Assembly (NCBI GenBank): GCA_035315885.1
Contig: DATFXM010000030.1
Location: forward strand, 1 to 64,000
DNA from: DATFXM01 sp035315885
GTDB lineage: Bacteria > Acidobacteriota > Blastocatellia > UBA7656
Direction of reading: 5' to 3'
Length of the DNA stretch: 64,000 nucleotides
Below the pieces are notes generated by a model that worked only from the letters and a program-made list of their open reading frames with translations, was not told where the DNA came from and did not search any database. Position numbers and translations under genes: made by a program. Positions within the stretch are counted from its first letter, which is position 1. Each line of letters opens with the position of its first letter. Shown here one piece after another: positions 42,663 through 50,775 of this stretch.

Positions 42663-43442
42663 TCAATCAACGGGCGATGTCGTCCTGTTTTCAGAGGCCG
42701 ATCGATTGGCGGCTTGCGCCCGTTCGCGCGCGAGTGGGTTGGGCCGTTGCGCGGCCAGCCAGGCCACCACATCGGAGACCTCCTGCGCTGACATAGGGTG
42801 GCCGGGTGTGTTCTGGCGGCAGTCGGGTTTGCCCATATCCTGTCTGCCGACTATGACGGTGGTCCGCAACGATTGATCGCTGACCAGGGCCAGATAATTT
42901 GGATCGACGATTGACCCAAGCGCTTTGCCGCCCCGCCCATCCGCGCCATGACACTGACTGCAGTACACGCTGTAGACTGTTGCGCCTCGCTGAGGGTCAC
43001 CAGCCCCGGTCCCCTTTGCACTTGCTTCTTGCTCGCTGTACGGCGGCAGCGTCGCGTCTTTGAATTCTTCGGGGTGTCCCCACCGCGATCTCATTTGCTC
43101 GGCGAGCAAATCGACCTGCGCGTCGGTGAGCTGGCCTCCGAACTTCTGCGCGAAGGGAGGCATGCTCGTAGAGGGCACCCCCTGGCGGATGACTTTGCTC
43201 AAGTTTTCCTGGCTGATCAGATTCAAGTAGAGCGGGTCATTCAACGGCCGTGCGGCACCCAACCGTCCGTCAGAACCGTGGCACCCCGCGCAATTCTGAG
43301 CGTAAAGCTGATCAAAGCTGGCGACTTCAGAAGGAGCTACCCACCGATCCGCTTGCGATGGTTTACCGGGCAAACGATTGCAGCCTGAGGCCCAGCAGAA
43401 GGCAAGAAGGAAGATAGCTCCGGTGTAGCGTTTTGCAGTCAT
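42663..43442 (-). CDS. Diheme cytochrome c, probable lipoprotein
   Basis: A 259-residue protein with a lipobox-like N-terminus (FLLAFCWASGCNRL) and two c-type heme sites, CAGCHGSDGRLG (about 52) and CSQCHGADGRGG (about 161), each followed by a Met ligand region (PSTSMPPFAQKF and RQDMGKPDC). The two halves are tandem cytochrome c domains. It may carry electrons from the bc complex to the CuA or c domain of oxidase subunit II. Its ATG (43440-43442) shares bases with the preceding stop. Confidence 0.9.
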   Translation of the reverse strand: MTAKRYTGAIFLLAFCWASGCNRLPGKPSQADRWVAPSEVASFDQLYAQNCAGCHGSDGRLGAARPLNDPLYLNLISQENLSKVIRQGVPSTSMPPFAQKFGGQLTDAQVDLLAEQMRSRWGHPEEFKDATLPPYSEQEASAKGTGAGDPQRGATVYSVYCSQCHGADGRGGKALGSIVDPNYLALVSDQSLRTTVIVGRQDMGKPDCRQNTPGHPMSAQEVSDVVAWLAAQRPNPLARERAQAANRSASENRTTSPVD

Positions 43443-44296
43443 TACTCTTCGTCCTTTTCCTTAAGCAGTCCAGGAGTCTCGAGCCCCGCTCTCGCGGCAA
43501 GCGGCCAGGTCTGCATCGTCTCTACTGTCCTGGTGTGGTGGACCACGTAGCCGGTGGTCATGCCGAAGACGATCTGCGACGCGACGAACCACAGCCAGTC
43601 AATGCGGGAGTCCAGCAGTGGATTGACTACCCTGAGCGTCGCCCACACCAACGCCGTCCACATCAGCGGGGCCAGCAGGCTTCCCCAGAAGGCCGCACGT
43701 CTCGACGGCAACATTGGCAGCAACACCGCAAACAGAAGCCCGACAAGCATTGAGATCACGCCGTGGGAAAACAGTGCGACGATGAAAGCCACTCCGTGGA
43801 AGGCTTCCAATTGGGCCACATCCGCTCGAGCCAGTGAAGGGATTACAGCAGCCGCAAGCAGATTGATCGGATACCAGATGCTGCCGTGAGAAATGAGGCC
43901 ATATGTAGAGGCAACGATCGCCATCGCAACTCCACCGACGACGGCTCCCTTCAATCCGGACGAATAGGGGTGAATCTCAGCCGGGATGCGCACCCGATGA
44001 CTGGCCTGGCCCGCGGTGAGGTGAGAGACCGTGCGAGCAGAAGCTTTGACTGCCTGGGCGCGCTCGATTACCGCCCGCACGGTTGCGACCTCGTGATGCT
44101 CGACTGGCAAGTTTTCGCGGAACCAGCCGACTGCGCCGCGAAGAGCCAGGACAATCCCCACTACGCTTATGACGAGGTGCGTGACCAGGCCCGCCGCAAG
44201 TAACGTGATGCCCAAAGCAGTGATCATCGGCCAGGCCGTGGGCGCCGGTACTTCGATCACCTCGTGAAGCGAACTTCTTTCTTCTTCTGATCGCAT
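43442..44296 (-). CDS. Membrane protein, N-terminus like oxidase subunit IV
   Basis: I do not recognise the full protein. From the ATG at 44296 (GAGG upstream) it has 284 residues. The first 60 residues (APTAWPMITALGITLLAAGLVTHLVISVVGIVLALRGAVGWFREN) look like the small subunit IV of caa3 oxidases, followed by a hydrophilic stretch and a second hydrophobic half with six helices (GLKGAVVGGVAMAIVASTYGLISHGSIWYPINLLAAAVI and others). The second half could be an independent membrane domain fused to subunit IV. It lies between oxidase subunit III and the diheme cytochrome, so a role in the oxidase or its link to the bc complex is likely. Confidence 0.65.
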   Translation of the reverse strand: MRSEEERSSLHEVIEVPAPTAWPMITALGITLLAAGLVTHLVISVVGIVLALRGAVGWFRENLPVEHHEVATVRAVIERAQAVKASARTVSHLTAGQASHRVRIPAEIHPYSSGLKGAVVGGVAMAIVASTYGLISHGSIWYPINLLAAAVIPSLARADVAQLEAFHGVAFIVALFSHGVISMLVGLLFAVLLPMLPSRRAAFWGSLLAPLMWTALVWATLRVVNPLLDSRIDWLWFVASQIVFGMTTGYVVHHTRTVETMQTWPLAARAGLETPGLLKEKDEE

Positions 44297-44856
44297 AAGA
44301 GTCCTCGATTTTTCGCGTGCCTGCGATCCGCAGTCTCCAGGTGCATGCTCAAGTCTGCTTGTAGAATCGTGTCCTTGGCGTGTATCAGACCGCACTGGTG
44401 GTACAGCCAGTCGAAGTCGGCCCAATACTGTGGCCCGGCATTCTCCGGCTTCTGCATTTCTCGGATGTAAGGTTCCAGTATTTGATAGCAACGCCGAATG
44501 CGTGGCTCCCAGCCCACGATCAACGGCTCTATCGGAACAAGACCCGATTGCAGGACCGTTCCCGCGGTTGAGAAGCTTGAACACAACTTGGAAACCGCCA
44601 GCTGCTCATCCTCGGTCCACTCAGTGAAGTGCTTCTTATGCAACGTTGTATACACGAGGTTAAGTGCGGCGCGTATATCATCCGATTCGATGAAGCTAAG
44701 GAGCGAGAGAATGTGCTGCACCACGGTGCTGCGACGCATTTCCTGCATCTGCGCGTTCATTACCAGGAGCTGCCGGTAGTTGATGAAAAGCGTGATCAGC
44801 AGACCTGCGGACCCGATCATTTGGGTAACGATTTGTATTTTCAGAAGGGCGTTCAT
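44257..44856 (-). CDS. DUF4760-like membrane-anchored protein
   Basis: A 199-residue protein from the ATG at 44856. One membrane helix (about 8-26, IVTQMIGSAGLLITLFINY) is followed by a helical soluble domain: MRRSTVVQHILSLLSFIESDDIRAALNLVYTTLHKKHFTEWTEDEQLAVSKLCSSFSTAG. This resembles DUF4760-type proteins, whose function I do not know. Its last 40 bases overlap the start of the next gene. It sits directly downstream of oxidase subunit III, which is not a usual partner. Confidence 0.6.
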   Translation of the reverse strand: MNALLKIQIVTQMIGSAGLLITLFINYRQLLVMNAQMQEMRRSTVVQHILSLLSFIESDDIRAALNLVYTTLHKKHFTEWTEDEQLAVSKLCSSFSTAGTVLQSGLVPIEPLIVGWEPRIRRCYQILEPYIREMQKPENAGPQYWADFDWLYHQCGLIHAKDTILQADLSMHLETADRRHAKNRGLLCDQKKKEVRFTR

Positions 44857-44894
44857 CGTTCTATCGCGTTGCTCAAGTCTCGTTTTGCCTCGCT

Positions 44895-45494
44895 TCAGCG
44901 GCCAATGACATAGACGACGCTGAACACAACCACCCAAACTACGTCCACAAAATGCCAGTACCACGAAATCATCTGGATGCGCTCACCGTCTGCCGGCCTG
45001 ATGCTTTTCCTGAGACTCAGGACCAGGACAAGGGTGAGAAGTATGAGTCCGACCACAACGTGGCTGGCGTGTAAGCCCACCAGCGAATAGAAAGTTGTGC
45101 CGAACAGGTTGGTGCTGATCGTCAGGTGCTGGTTAACGATGAGCCGCTTCCACTCGGCAGCGGTTGACCCTAGAAAAATTGCTCCAAGCAGGACTGTTAA
45201 TGCCCACCAGGCGCGGAAGCTCCCAATGCTTTCTCGGTGGAAGGCGCGCTCCGCCAACAGGATGGTCACGCTGCTCGAGAGCAGGCAGATTGTTGAGACA
45301 ATCGGAGTCTCGAGCACGTCTGCCGGGTATGGGCCGATCAAGCTTTTGCCGACGTAAAACAGATACGCCACGACGAAGATCGTGAACATCGACGACTCGG
45401 TCACAAACAGACAGGTTAGGGCCACCTTGCGGCGCGACGGCAACGTCCATGCGCCGGATTCGTCAGGTAAGATCAAAGCATCAGCATTGGTCAT
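44895..45494 (-). CDS. ctaE: Cytochrome c oxidase subunit III
   Basis: A 199-residue subunit with five membrane helices, as in caa3 oxidases. SMFTIFVVAYLFYVGKS, TEWKRL-like AAEWKRLIV, FGTTFYSLVGLHASHVVVGLILL and the C-terminal WYWHFVDVVWVVVFSVVYVIG are characteristic. It follows subunit I by 16 bp. Subunit III supports the stability of the D-channel of subunit I. Confidence 0.93.
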   Translation of the reverse strand: MTNADALILPDESGAWTLPSRRKVALTCLFVTESSMFTIFVVAYLFYVGKSLIGPYPADVLETPIVSTICLLSSSVTILLAERAFHRESIGSFRAWWALTVLLGAIFLGSTAAEWKRLIVNQHLTISTNLFGTTFYSLVGLHASHVVVGLILLTLVLVLSLRKSIRPADGERIQMISWYWHFVDVVWVVVFSVVYVIGR

Positions 45495-45510
45495 TGGCTG
45501 GTTCTCCAGT

Positions 45511-47187
45511 TCACTCGTACTTCCAGTCCGGGTCTTCAGGGTGTTTCAAGTCCCAGAGCGGCCGAGCACTACGTACTAGCGGCACTGTCTCGAAGTTGTA
45601 CTCAGGTGGCGGAGAAGTCGTGGCCCATTCGAGCGTCCACGCATCCCACGGGTCATCCCCCGCCTGTTCTCCTTTGCGCAGAGACCTGAGAATATTCCAG
45701 GCCAGGCAAGCGATACCGGCGATTTGGAAGAGAACCCCGATTGAAGTGATCAGATTCAGTATCTCCCACCCGCGTCCAGGATCGTAGGTGTAGATGCGCC
45801 TGGGCATGCCCAGCAGGCCAGGTATGTGCATCGTGTCAAAAGTGAGATGGAAACCGATGAAGAAGAGGGCAACATGCCAGAGGCCGAGCGTCTTGTTCAA
45901 CATTCGCCCGGTAGCCTTCGGGAACCAGTAGTAGATCCCACCAAAGATGCAAAACAACATACCGCCGATCAGCACATAGTGAAAATGCGCTACGACGAAA
46001 TAGGAGTCGGTCAAATGCCAATCGAAGGGAACTGCCCCCAGCATGATTCCCGTCAGCCCTGCAATCAGGAATTGAAAGAGGAAGGCGATGCAACAGAGCA
46101 TCGGCAGCTCAAAGCGGATCTTGCCGCCGTACATCGTGCCAAGCCAGTTGAATATCTTGATCCCGGTGGGCACGCTAACGAGCATTGTGGAGACGGCAAA
46201 AAACGTATTACCAACAGAGGTCATGCCGACCGTGAACATGTGATGAGCCCAGACACTCATACTGACGAAGGCGATCATCGTCGTTGCCCCCACCATGGCC
46301 GGGTAGCCGAAGATCGGCTTGCGCGAAAAGACTGGGATGATTTCAGAGACGCAAGCGAATCCGGGAATCATGAGAACGTAGACCTCAGGGTGGCCGAAGA
46401 TCCAAAAGAAGTGCTGCCACAAGACCGCCGATCCTCCCGCCTGGGTATTGAAAAAGGTCGCGCCGAAGAAACGATCGAACAGCAACATGATCTGTGCGGC
46501 AGTAAGAGGCGGGATTACTATAAACATCATCGCTGAGACGACCACCATCATCCATACGAACAGCGGCATGCGCATTAACGTCATGCCTTTGGTGCGCATG
46601 CTGAACGCGGTGGCGACTACATTAACCCCAGAGGACAGGCTGCCAACGCCGCTCAGAAGCAGACTGAGCGTCCAGTAATCGGTGCTGTTCCCGCGCGAAA
46701 ACGCCCGGCCGGTCAGTGGCGCGTAAGCGAACCAGCCTACGTCGGGAGCCGAACCATGGCCCGACAATCCTGGCGCGCCAAGGTAACTGAAGAACAGCAG
46801 TCCAGCGCCGAAGAGAAACATCCAGAAGCCAAATGCGTTCAGCCGGGGAAACGCCATGTCGCGCGCACCGATCATCAGCGGCACAAGATAGTTCGCGAGA
46901 CCCGCAACAATCGGCATCCCGACAAAGAAGACCATCGTGGTGCCATGCACGGTGAACAGGCGGTTAAACGTGTCGGGCGCGACAATGTTGTTGTTGGGGA
47001 ACGCCAACTGTAAGCGGATCACAGAAGCCATCAACCCGGCGACGACCAGGAAGACCAAGGCGCTGGCGATATACATAAGGCCAAGCTTCTTGTGATCGAC
47101 GGTGACGACCAACGCATGCAGCCGTGTAACAATCGACGTCGATGGCAACGGGCCGGTCAGCGGGAATTCACTATTGGTGGCGACCAT
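45511..47187 (-). CDS. ctaD: Cytochrome c oxidase subunit I
   Basis: Catalytic heme-copper subunit (558 residues, about twelve helices). Heme a and a3-CuB ligands are visible: FTVHGTTMVFFVGMP, WQHFFWIFGHPEVYVLMIPGFACVSEI (CuB His-Tyr pair region), SMSVWAHHMFTVGM and VAHFHYVLIGG. The active-site Tyr of type A oxidases (in GHPEVY) is present. The ATG at 47187 has GGGAG upstream; the 47202 start lacks one. It stands directly after subunit II. Confidence 0.96.
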   Translation of the reverse strand: MVATNSEFPLTGPLPSTSIVTRLHALVVTVDHKKLGLMYIASALVFLVVAGLMASVIRLQLAFPNNNIVAPDTFNRLFTVHGTTMVFFVGMPIVAGLANYLVPLMIGARDMAFPRLNAFGFWMFLFGAGLLFFSYLGAPGLSGHGSAPDVGWFAYAPLTGRAFSRGNSTDYWTLSLLLSGVGSLSSGVNVVATAFSMRTKGMTLMRMPLFVWMMVVVSAMMFIVIPPLTAAQIMLLFDRFFGATFFNTQAGGSAVLWQHFFWIFGHPEVYVLMIPGFACVSEIIPVFSRKPIFGYPAMVGATTMIAFVSMSVWAHHMFTVGMTSVGNTFFAVSTMLVSVPTGIKIFNWLGTMYGGKIRFELPMLCCIAFLFQFLIAGLTGIMLGAVPFDWHLTDSYFVVAHFHYVLIGGMLFCIFGGIYYWFPKATGRMLNKTLGLWHVALFFIGFHLTFDTMHIPGLLGMPRRIYTYDPGRGWEILNLITSIGVLFQIAGIACLAWNILRSLRKGEQAGDDPWDAWTLEWATTSPPPEYNFETVPLVRSARPLWDLKHPEDPDWKYE

Positions 47188-47204
47188 CAAGTCTTCTCCC
47201 ATTT

Positions 47205-48269
47205 CTAAGTAAGGGTGAGAAGGTAGCGGACGAGTTGGTCTACCTCTTCGTCCGTGAGCTGCATATCAGGCATGTAGCAGCCTTCTTTTAGCCTCTGTGG
47301 ATTGCGCACCCATGCACGCAGCTTTTCAGGCGTGTTCAACACCACGCCAGACCCAAGCGTTTCGCGGTTCATTAAATGAGTCAGATCGGGCCCGAACTTG
47401 CCGTTGGCTTCCGTGCCATTGATCGTGTGACAGTTGACGCAAGAGGTGGAGAAGAAGAGGTCACGCCCGACCTTCACCTGGACGTCGTTGGCCGCTTGGC
47501 GTTTTTGCGCGGCCACCCACTGTTCGAACTCGCCCGGTGGATGCACGATGACCCGGATCAGCATCCGGGCATGCTGTGTTCCGCAATACTCGGCGCAATT
47601 GCCCAGGTAAGTTCCCGGTGTCACCGGCTCTATCCACATGAGATTGTCACGGTTTGGAATGACGTCGGTTTTGCCGGCTAGCTGAGGAATCCAAAAGCTG
47701 TGCGCCACGTCGGCCGATTCCAGCTTCATGAATGTCGGACGCGGCTGAGCCGCATCGCTAACCGGGACATGCAGTTCGTTCGCAGTCACTATGCCTAGTT
47801 CGGGATACCGGATCTCCCACCACCACTGATGACCGACTATGGTGACTTGGACTGCTTTAGGCGGAGGAGGCGCGTCTTGAACTTCAGCTATGGTGCGTGC
47901 GGTCACCAGGGTGAGCACAAAGACAATGATGAGCGGCAAGACCGTCCAGGCGAGCTCGATTTGGTTACTGCCATAGACCTGAGGTGGTTCGTGCGTGTCG
48001 TCGCCCTTGCGATGACGGAATCGTGCCACCGTATAAATGAGCAGGGCCATAACCGTGACAAAGATCACCCCGCAGATGGCTAGAACGAGCATCGTGTAGT
48101 TGAAGATCACTCTGGCCGGTGGGCCATCCGGTTTGAAGATGTTGGTCACGCTGTTTGCGCCATCGGCAAATGCAGGTACGACCATCAAGAAGGAGATGAA
48201 ACATAAGATCAACGACCTGGTACACATCGCTCGCCACGAACGAATGGCAAATTGGATCTGCTGCTTCAC
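47205..48269 (-). CDS. ctaC: Cytochrome c oxidase subunit II with C-terminal cytochrome c (caa3 type)
   Basis: A 354-residue subunit. Signal or first helix (about 19-35), second helix (about 56-84), then the CuA domain with GNCAEYCGTQHARM (Cys, Cys, His, Met ligands) and the conserved aromatic patch HQWWWEIRYPELG. Residues about 265-354 are a cytochrome c domain with SCVNCHTINGT and Met ligand in YMPDMQLTDEE. This makes the enzyme a caa3 oxidase. Start is a GTG at 48269 with AAAGGAG eight bases upstream. It heads a long operon behind a -24/-12 promoter at 48409-48423. Confidence 0.95.
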   Translation of the reverse strand: MKQQIQFAIRSWRAMCTRSLILCFISFLMVVPAFADGANSVTNIFKPDGPPARVIFNYTMLVLAICGVIFVTVMALLIYTVARFRHRKGDDTHEPPQVYGSNQIELAWTVLPLIIVFVLTLVTARTIAEVQDAPPPPKAVQVTIVGHQWWWEIRYPELGIVTANELHVPVSDAAQPRPTFMKLESADVAHSFWIPQLAGKTDVIPNRDNLMWIEPVTPGTYLGNCAEYCGTQHARMLIRVIVHPPGEFEQWVAAQKRQAANDVQVKVGRDLFFSTSCVNCHTINGTEANGKFGPDLTHLMNRETLGSGVVLNTPEKLRAWVRNPQRLKEGCYMPDMQLTDEEVDQLVRYLLTLT

Positions 48270-48392
48270 TCGGAGCGCTCCTTTCCGGCTTGCTTCCGAT
48301 TAATCGGACATCGACGAACAGGTCGCGTCCTGCGGCCTTCGAACGAAGCTGAGGGCTCGCCGATGCTTCCCCTGGTCACACCACGTGCAAAC

Positions 48393-48425
48393 CTACTGCA
48401 AGGCTACTGCAACGCTACTGCCACG
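48393..48425. repeat. Three 11-bp direct repeats (CTACTGCAAGG type)
   Basis: CTACTGCAAGG, CTACTGCAACG and CTACTGCCACG follow each other without gap, so they lie one helical turn apart. The second and third units together form the -24/-12 promoter of the oxidase operon. Confidence 0.9.
48409..48423 (-). promoter_or_regulatory. Sigma-54 (-24/-12) promoter, type II, before the oxidase operon
   Basis: Minus strand: GTGGCAGTAGCGTTGCAG, that is TGGC, seven bases, TTGC, then A. It is built of the 11-bp repeats. The expected transcription start is near 48398. The degenerate type II element begins 98 bp upstream. Confidence 0.65.
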
Positions 48426-48520
48426 TTGACCGTGTGCTGATTGCTCAATTCAAATCTTGAATTGGCAATCGATTAGGTGACTGTCGAAGGGTTTGGCAGA
48501 TCGCGAATGCCTCAAGGTCG

Positions 48521-48555
48521 ATGACAGCATTTGAGCACGTGGTAAACGGTTGTCA
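48521..48555 (-). promoter_or_regulatory. Type II enhancer-like element (copy 3, degenerate)
   Basis: Twenty-four of 35 positions match the copies at 21095 and 32543, in the same orientation: ATGACAGCATTTGAGCACG, then TGGTAA and GGTTGTC. The central AGCAC and GTGG blocks and the outer ATG and GTTG blocks are kept. Distance to the promoter is about the same as in the ackA copy. Confidence 0.5.
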
Positions 48556-48657
48556 CTGATCGAGGCCTTCGGGTCTGCACCGAGATATCGCTGCCAATTG
48601 GTCGTGGCATTCATCCTGTTTCTTCCACGGAGAAATCGCATTTGTTTCTCGGTTCTC

Positions 48658-50709
48658 TCACCGCATCGACGCCGAATCCCGAATCACGGCCACAGGCGGA
48701 TTTCTTGGAAGCTGCTCATTCGTCTTTAGAATGACGTCAAGGTGGGTCACCACTCCCAGCAACTTACGACTCGAATCGACGACTGACAGCATTTCGATCT
48801 CTTCTCGCAACATTATTATCGCGGCGTCTACAATGCTCTGGTCTGGTGAAACAACCGGCGGGTCTTTACGCATGAAATCACTGATCGGTGTCTCGAGCGA
48901 TGCGAGCTGACGCAAAGCGCTAAACAGCTCGGCGGCCCCGCAGTAGCCTTTTAATTGTCCTCCCTCATCAACTACTGGTGAGCATGGTTTGCCGTGTTCG
49001 AAGCGACTGATTGCATCCGCCAGGGGACTATCAGGCGATAGAGGCTCAGCGGGGCTCGTCATTACTTCCGAGACTTTGATAGTTGCAATTGTGGGATTGA
49101 TCCGAACCCTTGCCATCAAGGCCTCGTAGCCCTTGAGTGATTCCGGAGATTTTTCCAGGCCCCTACGTAGCCTGGCATCGAACTGCGCCAGGCGCCTGAA
49201 GTCATCCCGCCGAAGGGTGATCAACTCGAGCGGCGTCTCTGCTTTTACAGAAATCAGATGCGGCCCTTGCCCCTCCGGGGTCAACGACTCGCCGCCGAAG
49301 TGGTCGCCTGCCTTGAGCACGGTTATTGGATTCGAGGATTCATCCGTGTATACCCCGGCAGTTCCTGATTGAATGACAAAGAGGCTTCCTGGCCGATCTC
49401 CTTTATGAAAAATAAAATCTCCGGCTGCATATCGAGCCTGCCCTGTCGCGCCGGTGCGCGATAGCGGCAGCTGAACAATGTTTGGAGGAAACAGCATCTT
49501 CCACGTCCAGTCACCCACGACTTCAAGCTTGCGAGCAAGGCTGGGGAGCTTGCTCAAGTAGATCCCGCGCCATAACATCCAGGCGATAAATCCAGAGATG
49601 CGTACTCCGAGAATCTGTGCGACCGCTTTGCGGTTGCCCAGCGAAGCGAGCATGCCCAGGACCCGAAAAGAAAACGGTTTCGTCGGCTGACCCTTGAATG
49701 TCCGCGCCAGGTTTGCGGCGAGTTGCTTGGCTTGCCTCATGGCAAACTGCGCTGTCGGTGCGCTCGGCTTCTTATCGAACGCGTTCTGGATAAGTGCGCA
49801 ATCTCCGACTGCCCACACGTTGCTCTTGCCCTTAATACTCATGTCGGGATTGGTAACGAGGCGACCTCGATCGAGCGGAAGGTCCAGTTTCTGAATCAGA
49901 GGATTTGGCGACGTCCCGACCGTTGAAACGACCGTCGCGGCCTCGAACAATTCACCTGAGGTCAATCGCACGCTCCGGGCGGTAATTTCCTCCGCGCTGG
50001 AATTGAGACGAACGTCAACTCCGGCTTTGCGCAACTTGTCGGCCGCAAACTTTGAGAGAGACGCTGCATTAAGCTCGGGGATCAGAAGATCCCCTCGCTG
50101 CAACAGAATGATGCGCGGGTGCTCGCCTTTGAGGGTTGGGTAAAAGCGGGCCGTTTGTTCTGCTACTTCGGCGATCTCTCCGGCTACCTCTACGCCGCTG
50201 AAGCCGCCGCCAATTATCACGATTGTGAGCAGCCGCTTTCGACGCAATGGATCGGTTTCCACCGCAGCCTCTTCAAGTCGCATGATGAGATCGTTGCCAA
50301 GGTAGATCGCATCTCCCAGCGTTTTGATTGGGTAAGCATACGCCGCGAGGCCCGGGATCAGATTCATGTTGACTGTCGCGCCGCAAGCCAGAACCAGATG
50401 ATCATAAGTCAGCGTTGCGCGTTCGCCGCCTGCGCCGACATAGCTCACGAAATTCTCTTGCAAGTCGATGCCGGTAACTTGCGCCGTCAACCACGTCGTG
50501 CGCCGAACCATCTGGCGGCCCACTACAACTACGTGCAGCGGAGAGATCGCCCGCCCAACCGCTTCCGCGAGCATCGGGGTAAAGACGAAGTGATTCTCGC
50601 TGCTTATGAGCACAATCTCGATATCGGAAGACAGTTGCCGCTCAAGATGCTGCGCGACTGTCACGCCCCCGAACCCGCCGCCGATGATTACTACTCGTCT
50701 GGAACTCAT
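48658..50709 (-). CDS. Type II NADH dehydrogenase fused to cyclic-nucleotide-binding and CBS domains
   Basis: A 683-residue protein in three parts. Residues 1 to about 420 are NDH-2: VVIIGGGFGGVTVAQHL for FAD, ENHFVFTPMLAEAVGRAI, LVLACGATVN, IVIIGGGFSGVEVAGEIAE for NADH, and VWAVGDCALI. About 435-545 are a cyclic-nucleotide-binding fold (ARYAAGDFIFHKGDRPGSLFVIQSGTAGVY, GDHFGGESL). About 555-670 are two CBS repeats (VSEVMTSPAEPLSPDSPLADAISRFEHG and ISDFMRKDPPVVSPDQSIVDAAIIML). NDH-2 passes NADH electrons to quinone without pumping protons. The added domains suggest control by a nucleotide (cAMP, AMP/ATP or NAD(H)). It is the last gene after the efflux set. Confidence 0.92.
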   Translation of the reverse strand: MSSRRVVIIGGGFGGVTVAQHLERQLSSDIEIVLISSENHFVFTPMLAEAVGRAISPLHVVVVGRQMVRRTTWLTAQVTGIDLQENFVSYVGAGGERATLTYDHLVLACGATVNMNLIPGLAAYAYPIKTLGDAIYLGNDLIMRLEEAAVETDPLRRKRLLTIVIIGGGFSGVEVAGEIAEVAEQTARFYPTLKGEHPRIILLQRGDLLIPELNAASLSKFAADKLRKAGVDVRLNSSAEEITARSVRLTSGELFEAATVVSTVGTSPNPLIQKLDLPLDRGRLVTNPDMSIKGKSNVWAVGDCALIQNAFDKKPSAPTAQFAMRQAKQLAANLARTFKGQPTKPFSFRVLGMLASLGNRKAVAQILGVRISGFIAWMLWRGIYLSKLPSLARKLEVVGDWTWKMLFPPNIVQLPLSRTGATGQARYAAGDFIFHKGDRPGSLFVIQSGTAGVYTDESSNPITVLKAGDHFGGESLTPEGQGPHLISVKAETPLELITLRRDDFRRLAQFDARLRRGLEKSPESLKGYEALMARVRINPTIATIKVSEVMTSPAEPLSPDSPLADAISRFEHGKPCSPVVDEGGQLKGYCGAAELFSALRQLASLETPISDFMRKDPPVVSPDQSIVDAAIIMLREEIEMLSVVDSSRKLLGVVTHLDVILKTNEQLPRNPPVAVIRDSASMR

Positions 50710-50775
50710 GCTTTGACTCCTGGTTTGTTAGAACTCCTAATTCAGTGAGGCTAACCTTTCGCGCGCCGAACAATG

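Larger units (their letters stand above)
48270..48657. other. Intergenic region (about 390 bp) with oxidase promoter and element
   Basis: No gene is supported. It carries three 11-bp direct repeats (48393-48425), a sigma-54 promoter inside them (48409-48423), and a degenerate copy of the type II element (48521-48555). A leader of about 130 bases precedes ctaC. Confidence 0.7.
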
